A DNA stretch of 64,000 bases from Pascua guehoae. Its lineage: Eukaryota > Basidiomycota > Tremellomycetes > Trichosporonales > Trichosporonaceae. Shown piece by piece: positions 54,581 to 64,000 of this stretch. The stretch lies in assembly GCA_001600415.1 (NCBI GenBank), contig BCJX01000006.1, forward strand, positions 769,971 through 833,970, in the 5' to 3' direction. Every line of letters starts with the position of its first letter. The stretch's first letter is position 1. Under the pieces are notes generated by a model that had not been told where the DNA came from, searched no databases, and was given only the letters and a program-made list of their open reading frames with translations. The position numbers and the translations under genes were made by a program.

Positions 54581-56080
54581 CTACTCCAAGCCCTCGAGGA
54601 ACCGCTCATACTCGTCCTCCTCGGCCTTTGCCTTCTCCTGGACTTTGCCATTTCCGTCCCCGAGCACACCCTGGAGTTTGCCCATGAGGCTCGGCCCTGG
54701 CGCTGCGCGCACGCGGACCGAGTCGCCGTCTGCGTCCACCTGCCCTGCACCAGGTGTGGCGTTGACGGCCACGGCGCCCTTTTTCCTCCGGAGGCCGCGG
54801 GGCACGAACATTGTCGCTTCTTTGCGGAGGTCGCGGAGTTGGGGCTCTGCAGAGATTGTCGCTGCGACGGGTACGGCTGCGGGGGCTGCTGGGGTGGTTG
54901 CGGGAGCCGTCGCTGGTGGGCGAGTGCTGGGTGCTGCGGAGATGGCGGCGGGACCGGGTCCGGGACCGGCTTGTGGGCGGGGAGGGAGGGAGGCGGGGGG
55001 TGCAGGGAGGGTGGAGCCGGGGCGGGGGGGGGGGGGGGGGGGGCGCGGGGCGGGGTGGGCGTACGGGACGCGGAGGGGGGGCGGGGGGCATGAGGTGTCC
55101 CCATCCAGCGTGTTGTGGTGGGCGCATCGGCATGGGGGGCGGGCGCGCAAAGCCCGGCCCAAACCCAGGCGCACCAGGACCGAACCCCGGCCCAGGGCCG
55201 AAGCCAGGTCCAAAGCCGCCGGGACCAGGGCCGAAACCAGCAGGCAATGGGGGCGGGGGCGGGGCGCGCGGAGGCGGCGGGCCGGCAGGGAGGGGAATGT
55301 CGTCCGAGTCGTCAGAGTCCGAGCCCGAGCCAGAGTCCGAGTCGGGCCGCGGCCCCTCGGGCATGACAATGTCGTCGTCGTCGTCGTCGTCGTCCGCGTC
55401 CGAGTCCGAGCTGCTGCTCTCGCTCTCCGAGATGGCCCCGCTGCGCTCCCGGTACGGCATCCCCGGGGGTGGCACGCCAAACGGATTGTACACTGGGTCA
55501 TAGTACGCGCTGCGCTTGGGGTCGCGCAGCGTCCCGTCCGGCTTGTACAGGTGCGACATGTCACGGCTCGTCCCGCTCGCGCTGGGCCCAGCTCCTTCGC
55601 CACCACCGCCATCGCCATCCCCGTCGCCGTCCCCGCCACCACGCCGCTCGCGGTGCTGGTACTTTCCCGTGTGGAAGATCCGGTCCCGCTCGCCCGGGTG
55701 CGCCGCAACGTACTTTTCCTTGGCCCTGATGACGTGCTTGAGCTCGGCCTCGAGCGAACGCAAGCGCTCTTCGCTCTCTTCATTGAGCTTGCTGTTCTTC
55801 AGCCGTCGGATCTCCCCCTCGATATCTGCGTATCAGCTAAGCTTCTCATAGGGGAACACTAGCTGCGCACCCCGTGTGTCGCGCTTGACGGCCTGGTCCT
55901 CACGGACCTTCTTGCGGGCATCCTTGTTCTGCAATGTTAGAACGGTCAAAAGACGCGCGGTGGACACACCTTTCGGAGCTCGCGGGCCTTTTGGGCCTTG
56001 CCTGCAATGTTAGCTGTTGCTCTCTGCAGAGCGGTGTACTCACGGAACGAGTCGACGGGGTTTGAGCTCTTCTTGCCCAT
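54581..56080 (-). CDS. WBP11: WW-domain-binding protein 11 homologue, with apparent frameshift
   Basis: Wbp11 is a Pro-rich nuclear pre-mRNA splicing factor. Exons 56080-56044, 56001-55970, 55928-55871 and 55825-54581. The N-terminus MGKKSSNPVDSFRKAQKARE and the coil IRRLKNSKLNEESEERLRSL match the family; a Gly/Pro-rich centre follows (PPGMPYRERSG; many Pro runs). The conserved C-terminal part (ISAEPQLRDLRKEATMFVP, then GLRRKKGAVAVNATPGAG, ending YERFLEGLE) is in a different frame. The switch coincides with a 20-nt poly-G run (55024-55043, poly-C/poly-Pro in the mRNA). A one- or two-base length error there is the simplest explanation; a real mutation or an unmodelled intron is possible. Confidence 0.85.
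55024..55043. repeat. Poly-G run, 20 nt, at the WBP11 frame switch
   Basis: It is the only long homopolymer in the window lying inside coding sequence (poly-Pro codons), and the frame changes exactly across it. Confidence 0.9.
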
Positions 56081-56296
56081 TGTGAATGTTGTGTTTGTGA
56101 CCACTAGACCATCTCGAGATTGTCACAACACAAGTCCCAACCTGAACATTCAATCTACCCTATTCGGTCCACCCACTTTACTCACACACACCCCCTGGGT
56201 GCCAGCGTCATAGCCACCACTCAACCCACGACATCGCTTGCTGTGCTCTACCTCGAACCCCGTCTTCCGTCTTTGCCTGCTTCCACCCATCCCACA
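56081..56296. promoter_or_regulatory. Divergent promoter WBP11 / ARPC5
   Basis: Only 216 bp separate the two start codons; both promoters must overlap. No TATA box was recognised. Confidence 0.6.
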
Positions 56297-57096
56297 ATGT
56301 CCTCCGAGTACGCCTTCCGCAAGATCAACATCGACGCGCTGGAGGGCGACGTCCTCCTCCCCCAGGACCTCGTCGAGCCCGATCCGCGCGGACCCGACGG
56401 CGCGCTCGCCGACGCCCGCGGTCGGTCCCAGGAGACGCGCAACCTCGTCTCTAGGTGGGTAGCTTGGGCGTCACTGCAACAGTGTATGGTGACCAAGTGG
56501 TGGTAGATGCTGGGTCGTGTTTGCACCTCTAATACTGTGTGCACGTCGGCCCCTTTCTATCCTTGCCTCGCTCGCGCCCTACACCCCGCTGCCTACAATA
56601 CCCACCACGAGATGGTACACAACTGACATTCCAGGGGTGACATTGCTGGTGCACTCGACACGATCCTCACGGACCCTCCTTATGGCGACAACGAGGACGA
56701 GGCAAAGGTCCGTCTTACCTCCACATCTTCCTCCTTCCTCCCCGCTACCTCTGGATCACGCTCACATCCAGAAACTCACCACCGACGCCGTCCTCCTCAT
56801 CCTCAACTCGACGCGCGCGGCTGACATTCCCAACCTCGTCAAGGCGCTCGACCAGGAGAAGCAGGTTCGCTTGATGGCTTACCTGTACAAGGTGGGTTCC
56901 GTCACCTTGTACATTGACTGACCCCAACAGGAGATGGCAGCCCTCGGCAACGGAGCCGACATTTCAGGCTCCGTGCTCCTCACATGGCACGAGAAGGTAT
57001 GTTGACAGTACTGACAGGTGTTAACCCACACAGGTCACTGAGATTGCGGGCGTCGGGTGCATTGTCCGTGTCATGACGGACCGCCGCGTAGTGTAA
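56297..57096 (+). CDS. ARPC5: Arp2/3 complex subunit 5 (p16-Arc)
   Basis: ARPC5 is the small scaffold subunit of the Arp2/3 complex, which nucleates branched actin at endocytic patches. Exons 56297-56454, 56635-56707, 56772-56891, 56931-56996 and 57034-57096 give 159 aa, the expected size. Conserved segments: the start EYAFRKINIDALEGD, ALDTILTDPPYGDNEDEAK, DAVLLILNSTRAADIPN, VKALDQEKQVRLMAYLYK, LLTWHEKVTEIAGVGCIVRV and the final MTDRRVV. All five exons join in phase. Confidence 0.97.
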
Positions 57097-57320
57097 TTGC
57101 CATACGGGTATGCATCATCCATTGTAGTCTAGAGGTGGCCTGCGGCCGAGCATATTTCGGACCACAGGGGGTCGAGGGCAGTACGCAGCAACTGGGACCC
57201 GAAACACACAGCGTCTCCTCGTCATTCTCCGATAAGTGGTCTGGCTAGCACAGAGGCTGTGGCACTGGTATCCGTCTGAATGCACAGCTCATCTATCCAG
57301 CTGACGAACAGCTGGGTGGC

Positions 57321-58444
57321 TTACTTGCGCCCAGGGTAGCGCGTCTTGCGGCCCAGGTCGAATGGGATGTAGCGGTACTTGATCATGTGTCTGTAGTGTC
57401 AGCTAAGCCGAGTAGAAGGGCGGACGCGAGCTGACGCACTGGATCTGGCGACGCATGGTCAGGCAGAAGAGGGTGATAAAGTAAATGAGCAGAATGGGCC
57501 AGTACACGGGCACGTCGGTGGCGCGGGTGATCGTGCACAGGAGCGCAATAAAGGTCGCCTTGGTGGCCGAGTACCAGAACTTGAACTCTGGTCTGTCAGC
57601 TATCATCCCTGCCGCAAGGCGCGCGTTAGCTCACCAGGAAGGCGGCGGATGAAGGGACGGAATTCTTCGTCGTCCTCGCCGTTGGAGAAGCCGCTCAGGA
57701 GGCCACGGATACCGCCGGGGCTCCTGGGGCTAGGTTCGCCACCGGGGAGACCGGGCGCGCCCTCCTCGACGTCCTCCGCGGCAAGGTCGGCGCTGATGCT
57801 GGGGTCGAAGCGGGGCTGGAGGAAGGCGAGGAAAAGGTTGAGAATGTAGATGGCAAGAGCGTCTGTTTGTCAGAATGGCGTTTACACAGCCCCACCCCGA
57901 CCGGGCACCTGCTGTGCACTTTGCACGTTACACCGCCCCGTGCCACCCAACTACCTGCCCCCAACTCACACATGATAATGTACCATCCCTGGCGCAAGAC
58001 GACGTTGAGCGCAAAGATGACAAACACCGTCGTCGTGACAGCCCAGCGCTCGACAGTGTGCGGCGTCGCGCGGTCGAGAAGCGCCTGGTACCGGCGCGAG
58101 TAGACGTTTGTGCTCTCCTTGATCGCCTCAAACACATTCTTGTCCTCCTCCACTGCCGCACCACCGTGGTGGAACAAGCCTGGCCGGCCGCCGCCGGGGA
58201 TCATGTTGGGCGGCGCCGCCATGCTGTGGGGCTGCATGCCCGCGAGTCCCGAGCGTGCGGGGAATCCAGCGCCGGGGCCAGCTGCAGGCATAGGGGTCGA
58301 CCCGCTTGATGGTGGAGCAGAACCTTCTCCCACGGGAGGGTACGGCGACACATTCGGGTATGCCTGGGCGGCCGACGGAGGAGGCTGCTGGTTATTGTCA
58401 GTTGTGAGTACGGCGTGGTATGAGACAGTTGAACTGACGTTCAT
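57321..58444 (-). CDS. RER1: ER retrieval receptor Rer1
   Basis: Rer1 is a Golgi membrane receptor that returns ER membrane proteins in COPI vesicles. Exons 58444-57970 (probably with a 51-nt in-frame intron 58438-58388 removed), 57862-57635, 57587-57440 and 57390-57321 give about 289 aa. Diagnostic parts: [69 protein letters not shown], then [19 protein letters not shown] and [16 protein letters not shown], with four hydrophobic segments. It has a Pro/Gly/Met-rich N-terminal extension of about 100 residues compared with about 190-aa yeast Rer1. The suspected 51-nt intron has a GTCAGT donor and CTGAC branch; if retained, 17 more residues are encoded. Confidence 0.95.
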
Positions 58445-58956
58445 TGTGAAGAGCCTTTTGGGGGTGTCGGGGGTGGGGAGATGGATGGACGAGTGGAGGG
58501 AGGTGGATGACAGAAACAGAAACAGACGCGTCGAGCAAGCAGCCTCCTCCGACTCTCGAACTCGCAGGCAGCTGTGGGCTGCAGGCAAACGGGGACACGT
58601 ACCCATGGGACATTCAATGTGATAAGCCACGTAAGAGGAGACAAGGTATCCCACGTGGACATTTGAATAGAATTCGACCCAAAATGACACGTCATTAGTT
58701 ACCAGCCTATGTGTTTGCCATGACCCTGTGGGAATTGGATCTGGGTGGGGTGGTTGGGGTTGTTGACGTCGAGGTACGCACTACAACAACATCACAACCT
58801 GTTCCTCCATCTCCTCATTGTACTCCATTTCCTCGACCAAACAACTCAACCTCGCTACTCGTCTAAACCCACCACCATTCCATTGCTGCTACTGCATACT
58901 CTGGCTCCTCCGACCTTGCACCTCTTGCCTATCTCACGACCCACAACCCAAACGCG
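58445..58956. promoter_or_regulatory. Divergent promoter region RER1 / CDC27
   Basis: 512 bp; the CDC27 side is CT/CA-rich before ACCCAAACGCG-ATG. No specific site found. Confidence 0.5.
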
Positions 58957-61680
58957 ATGGGCACGCGGCCGTCCGCTCCCCATCTGGCCCAGCGCTTGCG
59001 CACACTTGCTCTCACATCGCCTACTGCGACTGGACTCTTCTACGCCCAGTTGTACCGCGCATTTTGTCCCCCGACCGACACCGAGCACGATAGCCTACAC
59101 GTCCTCGCCCTTTGCCTCCTGGCATCAGGCGAGGCGTATCGCGCACTTCATGTCGTCCGTGACCGCGCAGACGCGGATGTGAGCCCCGACGACGACGTCT
59201 TGGACAACACGGCGCGTACCCCGGGATGTTACGGCTGCGCCGTCATTGTCGCCAAATGCTGTGACAAGCTCTCCCGCTTCTCAGAGGGAGAGGCCGTCCT
59301 CGAACGAGCCATTCGTAGAAGCGTGCCCATGAGTAAGTTTACTTGGGCGCACGACGCACTTGATCACACACACACACACACATGCTGACGCCCGGCAGCT
59401 CTCCCCGTCGTCAGCCCTGCGGAAACGTCTGCGACCGGAAGTCTTCTCCTCGCTAGGCTGTCGAACAAAGGAAAGGCTTCCTCTACAGCGCAGGAGCAGT
59501 ACACACGCGCACTCTCTGAAGACCCATGGCTCTGGGAGGCGTTCACTGGCTTGTGTGACATGGGTAGGTCGAGCCCATGGTGGATTACAATGCTGACTTT
59601 GTTCAGGCTGCGCACCCTCACCTGACGTTGTGTTCCCCGACCCTCCATCCTTCTCCCGCGCACCCTCACAGCGCACGACACGCAATGCGACTCTCTCCCC
59701 TGGCCCAATGCCACGCAGCTCGGCGTCCGAGGTTCCCAACTTTCTTAGCCGTCGGCAGCTCAGCCCTATTGCCGCTGCACCTCCAGTCATGAGCGGGTTC
59801 TTCACCCCCGACGTCGGAGCGGCTGCTGCCCCATCACGCATTGGCATGTTGGGCAACCCCAGCTCCTGGGAGTGAGTTTCATTCGAGCCACTCAGTGTGA
59901 AGGGACTTGTGAAGAGGTACTAACGCTCTAGCACGCCCTCTGTGATGGGGGACACGACATTCCCCACCATTGAGCCCACGGCTGCCAATGGTATCCGCCG
60001 CCCCCTTCCCAACCTCTTATCATCCATGCTCCCCTCCGCTCTCCGCTCCACGCCGAACCCAGGCGACGCGCCACCGTCCAAACCACCAGCAATGAAGCGT
60101 CCTCGTGGAGCAAATGTCACGCGCAAGTACATTGAGACGCCGACAAATGGGCCGCTCTCCAATGAGACACGTCTCAATGGACGAGATCTCCGTTCGCTTG
60201 AGCAGAACGGCGACAAGCTCATCGAGCCTCCCGTGCGCCGCAGCTCGCGACTCAACACTTCAACAAAGACGTCGAGCCGGGTAAGTATAAACTTCCAAGT
60301 ATTATATGTCGTCTGCTAACTTGATAGCTCAATCGCGAGAAGCGGTCTACGCGCTCGCAGTCGGTTGCTTCGTCGGCGTCGGGTCATGGTGGGGAGGCGG
60401 CTGCGACCATGGGCCAAGAGGCGACCCAACAGGCCCAGGTTGACGAGTGGCTGCGGGATGTGTTGCGCCGCTGCGGCAAGGCGTACCGCAACTTTAGCCT
60501 TTACCAGTGTGAGGAGGCAATCCGTGACCTTGATGCCCTGCCTGTGGAAATGCGGCAAACACCTTGGGCATTGGACATGCTGGCTCGGTGCTTTTACGAA
60601 ATGTCAAACTACGTCAAGGTGGGAGGGCCGGTCTGATCTGGAAGTGATTTGCTGACCATGCCAGGGTCGTCGTGCATTCAAGGCGCTGCTCGAGATTGAC
60701 CCGTATCGCCTCGAGTCGATGGAGTACTACTCGACGATGCTGTGGCACATGAACGAGCCAGTCGCGCTCTCAAATCTTTCCCAGGTCCTCATGTCTGTGG
60801 ACCGCGAGGCACCGCAGGCGTGGATCGCGGCCGGAAACTGCTTTTCGCTCAAACAAAACCACGACGAGGCGCTGCGCTGCTTCCGCCGCGCGGCTCAGGT
60901 CGCCCCAGACTTTGCTTACGCGTGGACTCTGTGCGGCCACGAAGCACTCCAGATGGAAGAGTATGACCGTGCCATTGCATTCTACCGCAGCTCGGTCCGC
61001 GCGGACCCACGCCTCTACACGGCATGGTATGGCCTCGGCACCGTCTATCTTCGCCTTGGCAAGACGCGCCACGCCGAGCACCACCTGCGCCGCGCCGCCG
61101 AGATGAACCCGTCCAACCAGGCCCTGCTGTGCTGCATGGCCACAGTGCTGGAGAAGACGGACAACTTTCCCGCAGCACTCGCGGTGCTCGAGCGTGCCGC
61201 GCAGCAAGGCGGCGACGACGTCATGGTCCAGTACGAGCGCTGTAGGATACTTGTGGCGCTTGGGCGTATCTCGGTGAGTTTATGCTGGGTAAAGGGTTGG
61301 AGGAGGGCGTGGTTTGGTAAAACAAAAGCCACCGCTCCAGCGATGTTGAACTGGAACCACAACCATTTCATACCAAGCCTTTTCTCCCCGTGGCTCGACA
61401 GCACATGCACAACAAATTCTAACTCTCACAGGAAGCAATTGCCGGCCTGGAACCCCTCTCGCGCAAGTCGTCGGAAGAGGCAAACGTCCACATGCTCCTG
61501 GGCAAATGCTACCTGCGCGAGAAGCGCAACACTGCGGCCGTGCACGCATTCACGGCCGCGCGCGAGCTCAACCCCAAGCTCGAATCGGCGATCCGCACGA
61601 CCATGCTCGCGTACGGCCTCGACATGGACGAAGAGGGCGGGCACGAGAGCCTGTCGGCCAGCCCGGGCTTTGCTTCATGA
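58957..61680 (+). CDS. CDC27: Anaphase-promoting complex subunit 3 (Cdc27)
   Basis: Cdc27/APC3 is a TPR scaffold of the APC/C that binds the IR tails of Cdc20/Cdh1 and Apc10. Exons 58957-59332, 59399-59563, 59607-59871, 59932-60280, 60328-60618, 60665-61273 and 61433-61680 (the last acceptor AG is at 61430-61431 with the exon from 61432) give 767 aa. The N-terminal TPR region has HVLALCLLASGEAYRALHVV and GCAVIVAKCC; a disordered Pro/Ser linker is followed by a C-terminal TPR superhelix with the hallmarks ALDMLARCFYEMSNY, LWHMNEPVALSNLSQ, WIAAGNCFSLKQNHDEALRC, YAWTLCGHEALQMEEYDRAI and TAWYGLGTVYLRLGKTRHAE. All are typical APC3 wording. Confidence 0.97.
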
Positions 61681-62560
61681 TGACGTAGGCTAGGAGGAGA
61701 GAAGAAGAGACGGGCCGCGCTCGAGCTCGAGCACGAGCACGCGCCGCCCACCACACATATGTAATAGACGACATTGTACTTGTGTGATCCACGAGGGTGA
61801 TCGTCACCTAGGCGATGTACATGCTGCCTTTGCACGCGCGTGGTACGGCTGGGATTCGTGAAGAGTGCCGTGTCCGGAGAAAGTGGGGTTGCCGGGCATG
61901 TGTCAGTGGCGCTCCTCGATCACTGATCTTCATTCGCACACAGTAGCATCTCAAGTTGTAGTTGTCTGTGGTTGTGGTGCATGGCGAGCGAGTTAGGGCG
62001 ATGAATCGGGTGGGGGTAAAGACGGGGTGTGGGGGAATGGCTCGGCTCGGCATGCCAGGCCGAATGTTGCACATTGGTGGGAGCACTCTGGTTCAAGAAC
62101 TACCAAGGCGTAGGCAGGTACCCCTCGAGTTCAAGGACTGCAATGACAGGATGCTCTTGACCACACTCTGAACTGGATGGCAGAAGCACCCACACTCTAT
62201 ATTTGCACAGCGCTGGGCAGCCCCTCGCGGCGCAAGGACGAAATGACCCAAATGCATCAGACACTGGGCGGTCTACCAACTAAAAAAGGTCGTCTAAACT
62301 ATCAACCCCCCGCTTGTTCGGTTGTGCTCGCTCGCTCCTCCATCAACTGTTCACTTTCGCTTTGGTCTCGTCTTTGCCGATGTGGCCTTTGTCTTTTGCT
62401 TCTTGCTCGGCTTGTCTTTAGTTTGTGGTGAAGAAGATGGTGGTGGATTCTTGGCCGTCTTGTGGTGGTGGGCGGCCTTGGCGTGGGCATGACTACCCAC
62501 GCCAGCGTCGGCACCGTCCTCGCGGCTAGTTCTTTTTGTACCCCGCCCCCCGGAGTTGTC
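61681..62560. other. Convergent intergenic region CDC27 / HSP104
   Basis: 880 bp shared 3' flank. A TGTGGTTGTGG-rich patch and Ser/Lys-like shadow ORFs occur; no gene, RNA or repeat is supported. Confidence 0.5.
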
Positions 62561-64000
62561 CTAATCGACCTCTTCGACCTCGACGTCCATGGGGTCGTCT
62601 TCGTCAAACTCCGAGTCGTCGTCGTCGTCGTCGTCGGCCTGGATGACGTCTGCGTCGTGGTTGGGCACGACGACGAGGCGGTTGCGGACATGGTCGGTGG
62701 TGACGTGGGCCGTCTCGCCGTCGCGGATGCGGCCCTGGAGAATGAGCTTTGAGAGGGGGTTGAGGATTTCGTGCTGGATCAGACGCGAGAGGGGGCGTGC
62801 GCCGTACGAGGGCGAGTAGCCAGCGTTGGCGAGCCACTCTTGGGCGCTTTCGTCGGCAGACAGCTTAATCTTGCGGTTGTTGTGCTTGAGGCGCTGCTGG
62901 ACCTCTTGGAGGCGGACGTGGACGACCTTGAGCATGTCGGCGCGCGACAGGGACCGGTAGAGGATGATGTCGTCGATACGGTTGATAAACTCGGGCGGGA
63001 ACGTGCCGCGGATTGCAGTCATGACCTTTTCGCGCGTCTCGCCCGTCACGGGGCCCTCGGTGGGGTTTTCGTTCAGGTAGACGGACCCGACGTTGGACGT
63101 CATCATGATGATTGTGTTGCGGAAGTCGACGGTGCGTCCCTTGCCGTCGGTGAGACGGCCGTCGTCGAGCACCTGCAGGAAGAGCTGGTGGAACTCGCGC
63201 GCAGCCTTTTCAATCTCGTCAATCAGAATCAGGCAGTAGGGCTTGCGGCGCACAGCCTCGGTGAGCTGGCCACCAGACTCGTGGCCGACGTAACCGGGAC
63301 CAGCACCGATGAGACGCGAAATCGAGTGGCGCTCAGAGTACTCTGACGCGTCGATGCGGATCATGGCCTCCTCCGAGTTGAACATGACACTGGCGAGCGT
63401 CTTGGCCAGCAGCGTCTTACCCGTACCCGAGGGACCGACGAGGAGGAAGGACGCAATGGGGCGGTTCTGGTTGGACAGACCCGAGCGGCTGAGGCGGATT
63501 GCGTTGGCGACGGCGCGCACACCTTCGGGCTGGCCAATGACCTTTTTGGCCAGGAGCTTTTCCAGGCGGAGGAGCTTTGCCTTTTCCGTCTCGACGAGGC
63601 GCGAGACGGGCACGCCCGTCCACTTTGCCACAATCTCGGCAATCATCTCGGGCGTGACCTGCTGCAGGTTGGAGCCGCGCTCCTCTTCCTTCTTTTCGAG
63701 CTCCTTGAGCTTGGCCTCGCGCTGCGGGATTGCCTGGTACCGAATGTCGGCGGCGGTCGCGAGGTCGTACCTGCGCTCGGCGTCGTCGGCCTTTGCGCGG
63801 AGCTCGTCGATGCGGCGGCGGAGCTCGTGGATCTCGTCGCCGAGGTGCTTTTCGTTTTCATACTCGCGCTTGAGCGGCTCGAGCTTGTCGATAATGTCGG
63901 CAATGGCCTTCTTGGCAATATCGAGGCGCTCCTTGGACGCCTCGTCCTTTTCACGCTCGAGCGCGTGAATCTCGACTTCGAGGCCGAGCTTTTTGCGCTC
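62561..64000 (-). CDS. HSP104: Hsp104 disaggregase, C-terminal part
   Basis: Hsp104/ClpB is a hexameric AAA+ disaggregase working with Hsp70/Hsp40. The visible 479 residues (open at the right edge) comprise the coiled middle domain (EKDEASKERLDIAKKAIAD ... AERRYDLATAADIRYQAIP), the linker VTPEMIAEIVAKWTGVPVSR, and NBD2 with Walker A GPSGTGKT, pore loop GYVGHESGG, Walker B LILIDEIEKA, sensor 1 TSNVGS and INRIDDIILYR. The end is strongly acidic (DDDDDDDDSEFDEDD...EVD), as in cytosolic Hsp104, not mitochondrial Hsp78. There are no introns in this part. Start and NBD1 lie beyond the window. Confidence 0.97.
   Translation of the reverse strand, partial: ERKKLGLEVEIHALEREKDEASKERLDIAKKAIADIIDKLEPLKREYENEKHLGDEIHELRRRIDELRAKADDAERRYDLATAADIRYQAIPQREAKLKELEKKEEERGSNLQQVTPEMIAEIVAKWTGVPVSRLVETEKAKLLRLEKLLAKKVIGQPEGVRAVANAIRLSRSGLSNQNRPIASFLLVGPSGTGKTLLAKTLASVMFNSEEAMIRIDASEYSERHSISRLIGAGPGYVGHESGGQLTEAVRRKPYCLILIDEIEKAAREFHQLFLQVLDDGRLTDGKGRTVDFRNTIIMMTSNVGSVYLNENPTEGPVTGETREKVMTAIRGTFPPEFINRIDDIILYRSLSRADMLKVVHVRLQEVQQRLKHNNRKIKLSADESAQEWLANAGYSPSYGARPLSRLIQHEILNPLSKLILQGRIRDGETAHVTTDHVRNRLVVVPNHDADVIQADDDDDDDSEFDEDDPMDVEVEEVD

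Overview
The window is a nuclear segment of a GC-rich basidiomycete yeast genome. Nearly every gene carries short spliceosomal introns with GTGAGT-type donors and CTAAC/CTGAC branch sites 5-12 nt before the AG. Protein similarity recalled from memory (BOS1, RER1, ORC5, lipocalin-like, Ser/Thr-rich membrane protein) points to Tremellomycetes, probably Trichosporonales; that placement is inference. I rebuilt gene models by hand from splice signals and phase, and nearly all sum to an exact multiple of three.

Layout, left to right. 0-17 kb: PSF3 (GINS, 5' truncated), an NAD-dependent epimerase-like protein, VPS29, ORC5, a serine palmitoyltransferase small subunit, monoacylglycerol lipase and the Golgi SNARE BOS1. 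17-25 kb: a tiny SANT-like gene, a signal-peptide/single-TM protein, two small nuclear-type paralogues and a lipocalin-like gene. 25-43 kb: RAD2/XPG, complex I NDUFB8, BDP1 (TFIIIB), an HST3/HST4-type sirtuin, an assembly gap (38650-38858) and an R3H-SUZ RNA-binding protein. 43.6-54.2 kb: six consecutive genes of an unrecognised small-protein family. 54.5-64 kb: WBP11 (with an apparent frameshift), ARPC5, RER1, CDC27/APC3 and HSP104 (truncated by the window end).

Most genes are conserved housekeeping genes with no operon-like logic. The novel part is the small-protein family. Seven genes (21941, 23422, 46496, 48096, 50031, 51756 and 54216 are their start positions) share a 9-18 codon first exon, a phase-0 intron at the same place, a helical module with a recurrent Tyr and a later IN..(I/L) helix in most members, and a basic or low-complexity tail. 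Two shorter SANT-like genes (start positions 17840 and 45173) look like distant relatives. One member has added a C-terminal cysteine cluster spaced like a Zn2Cys6 domain. A second general feature is the repeated presence of very long poly-G/poly-C runs (14-37 nt), mostly in introns and promoters.
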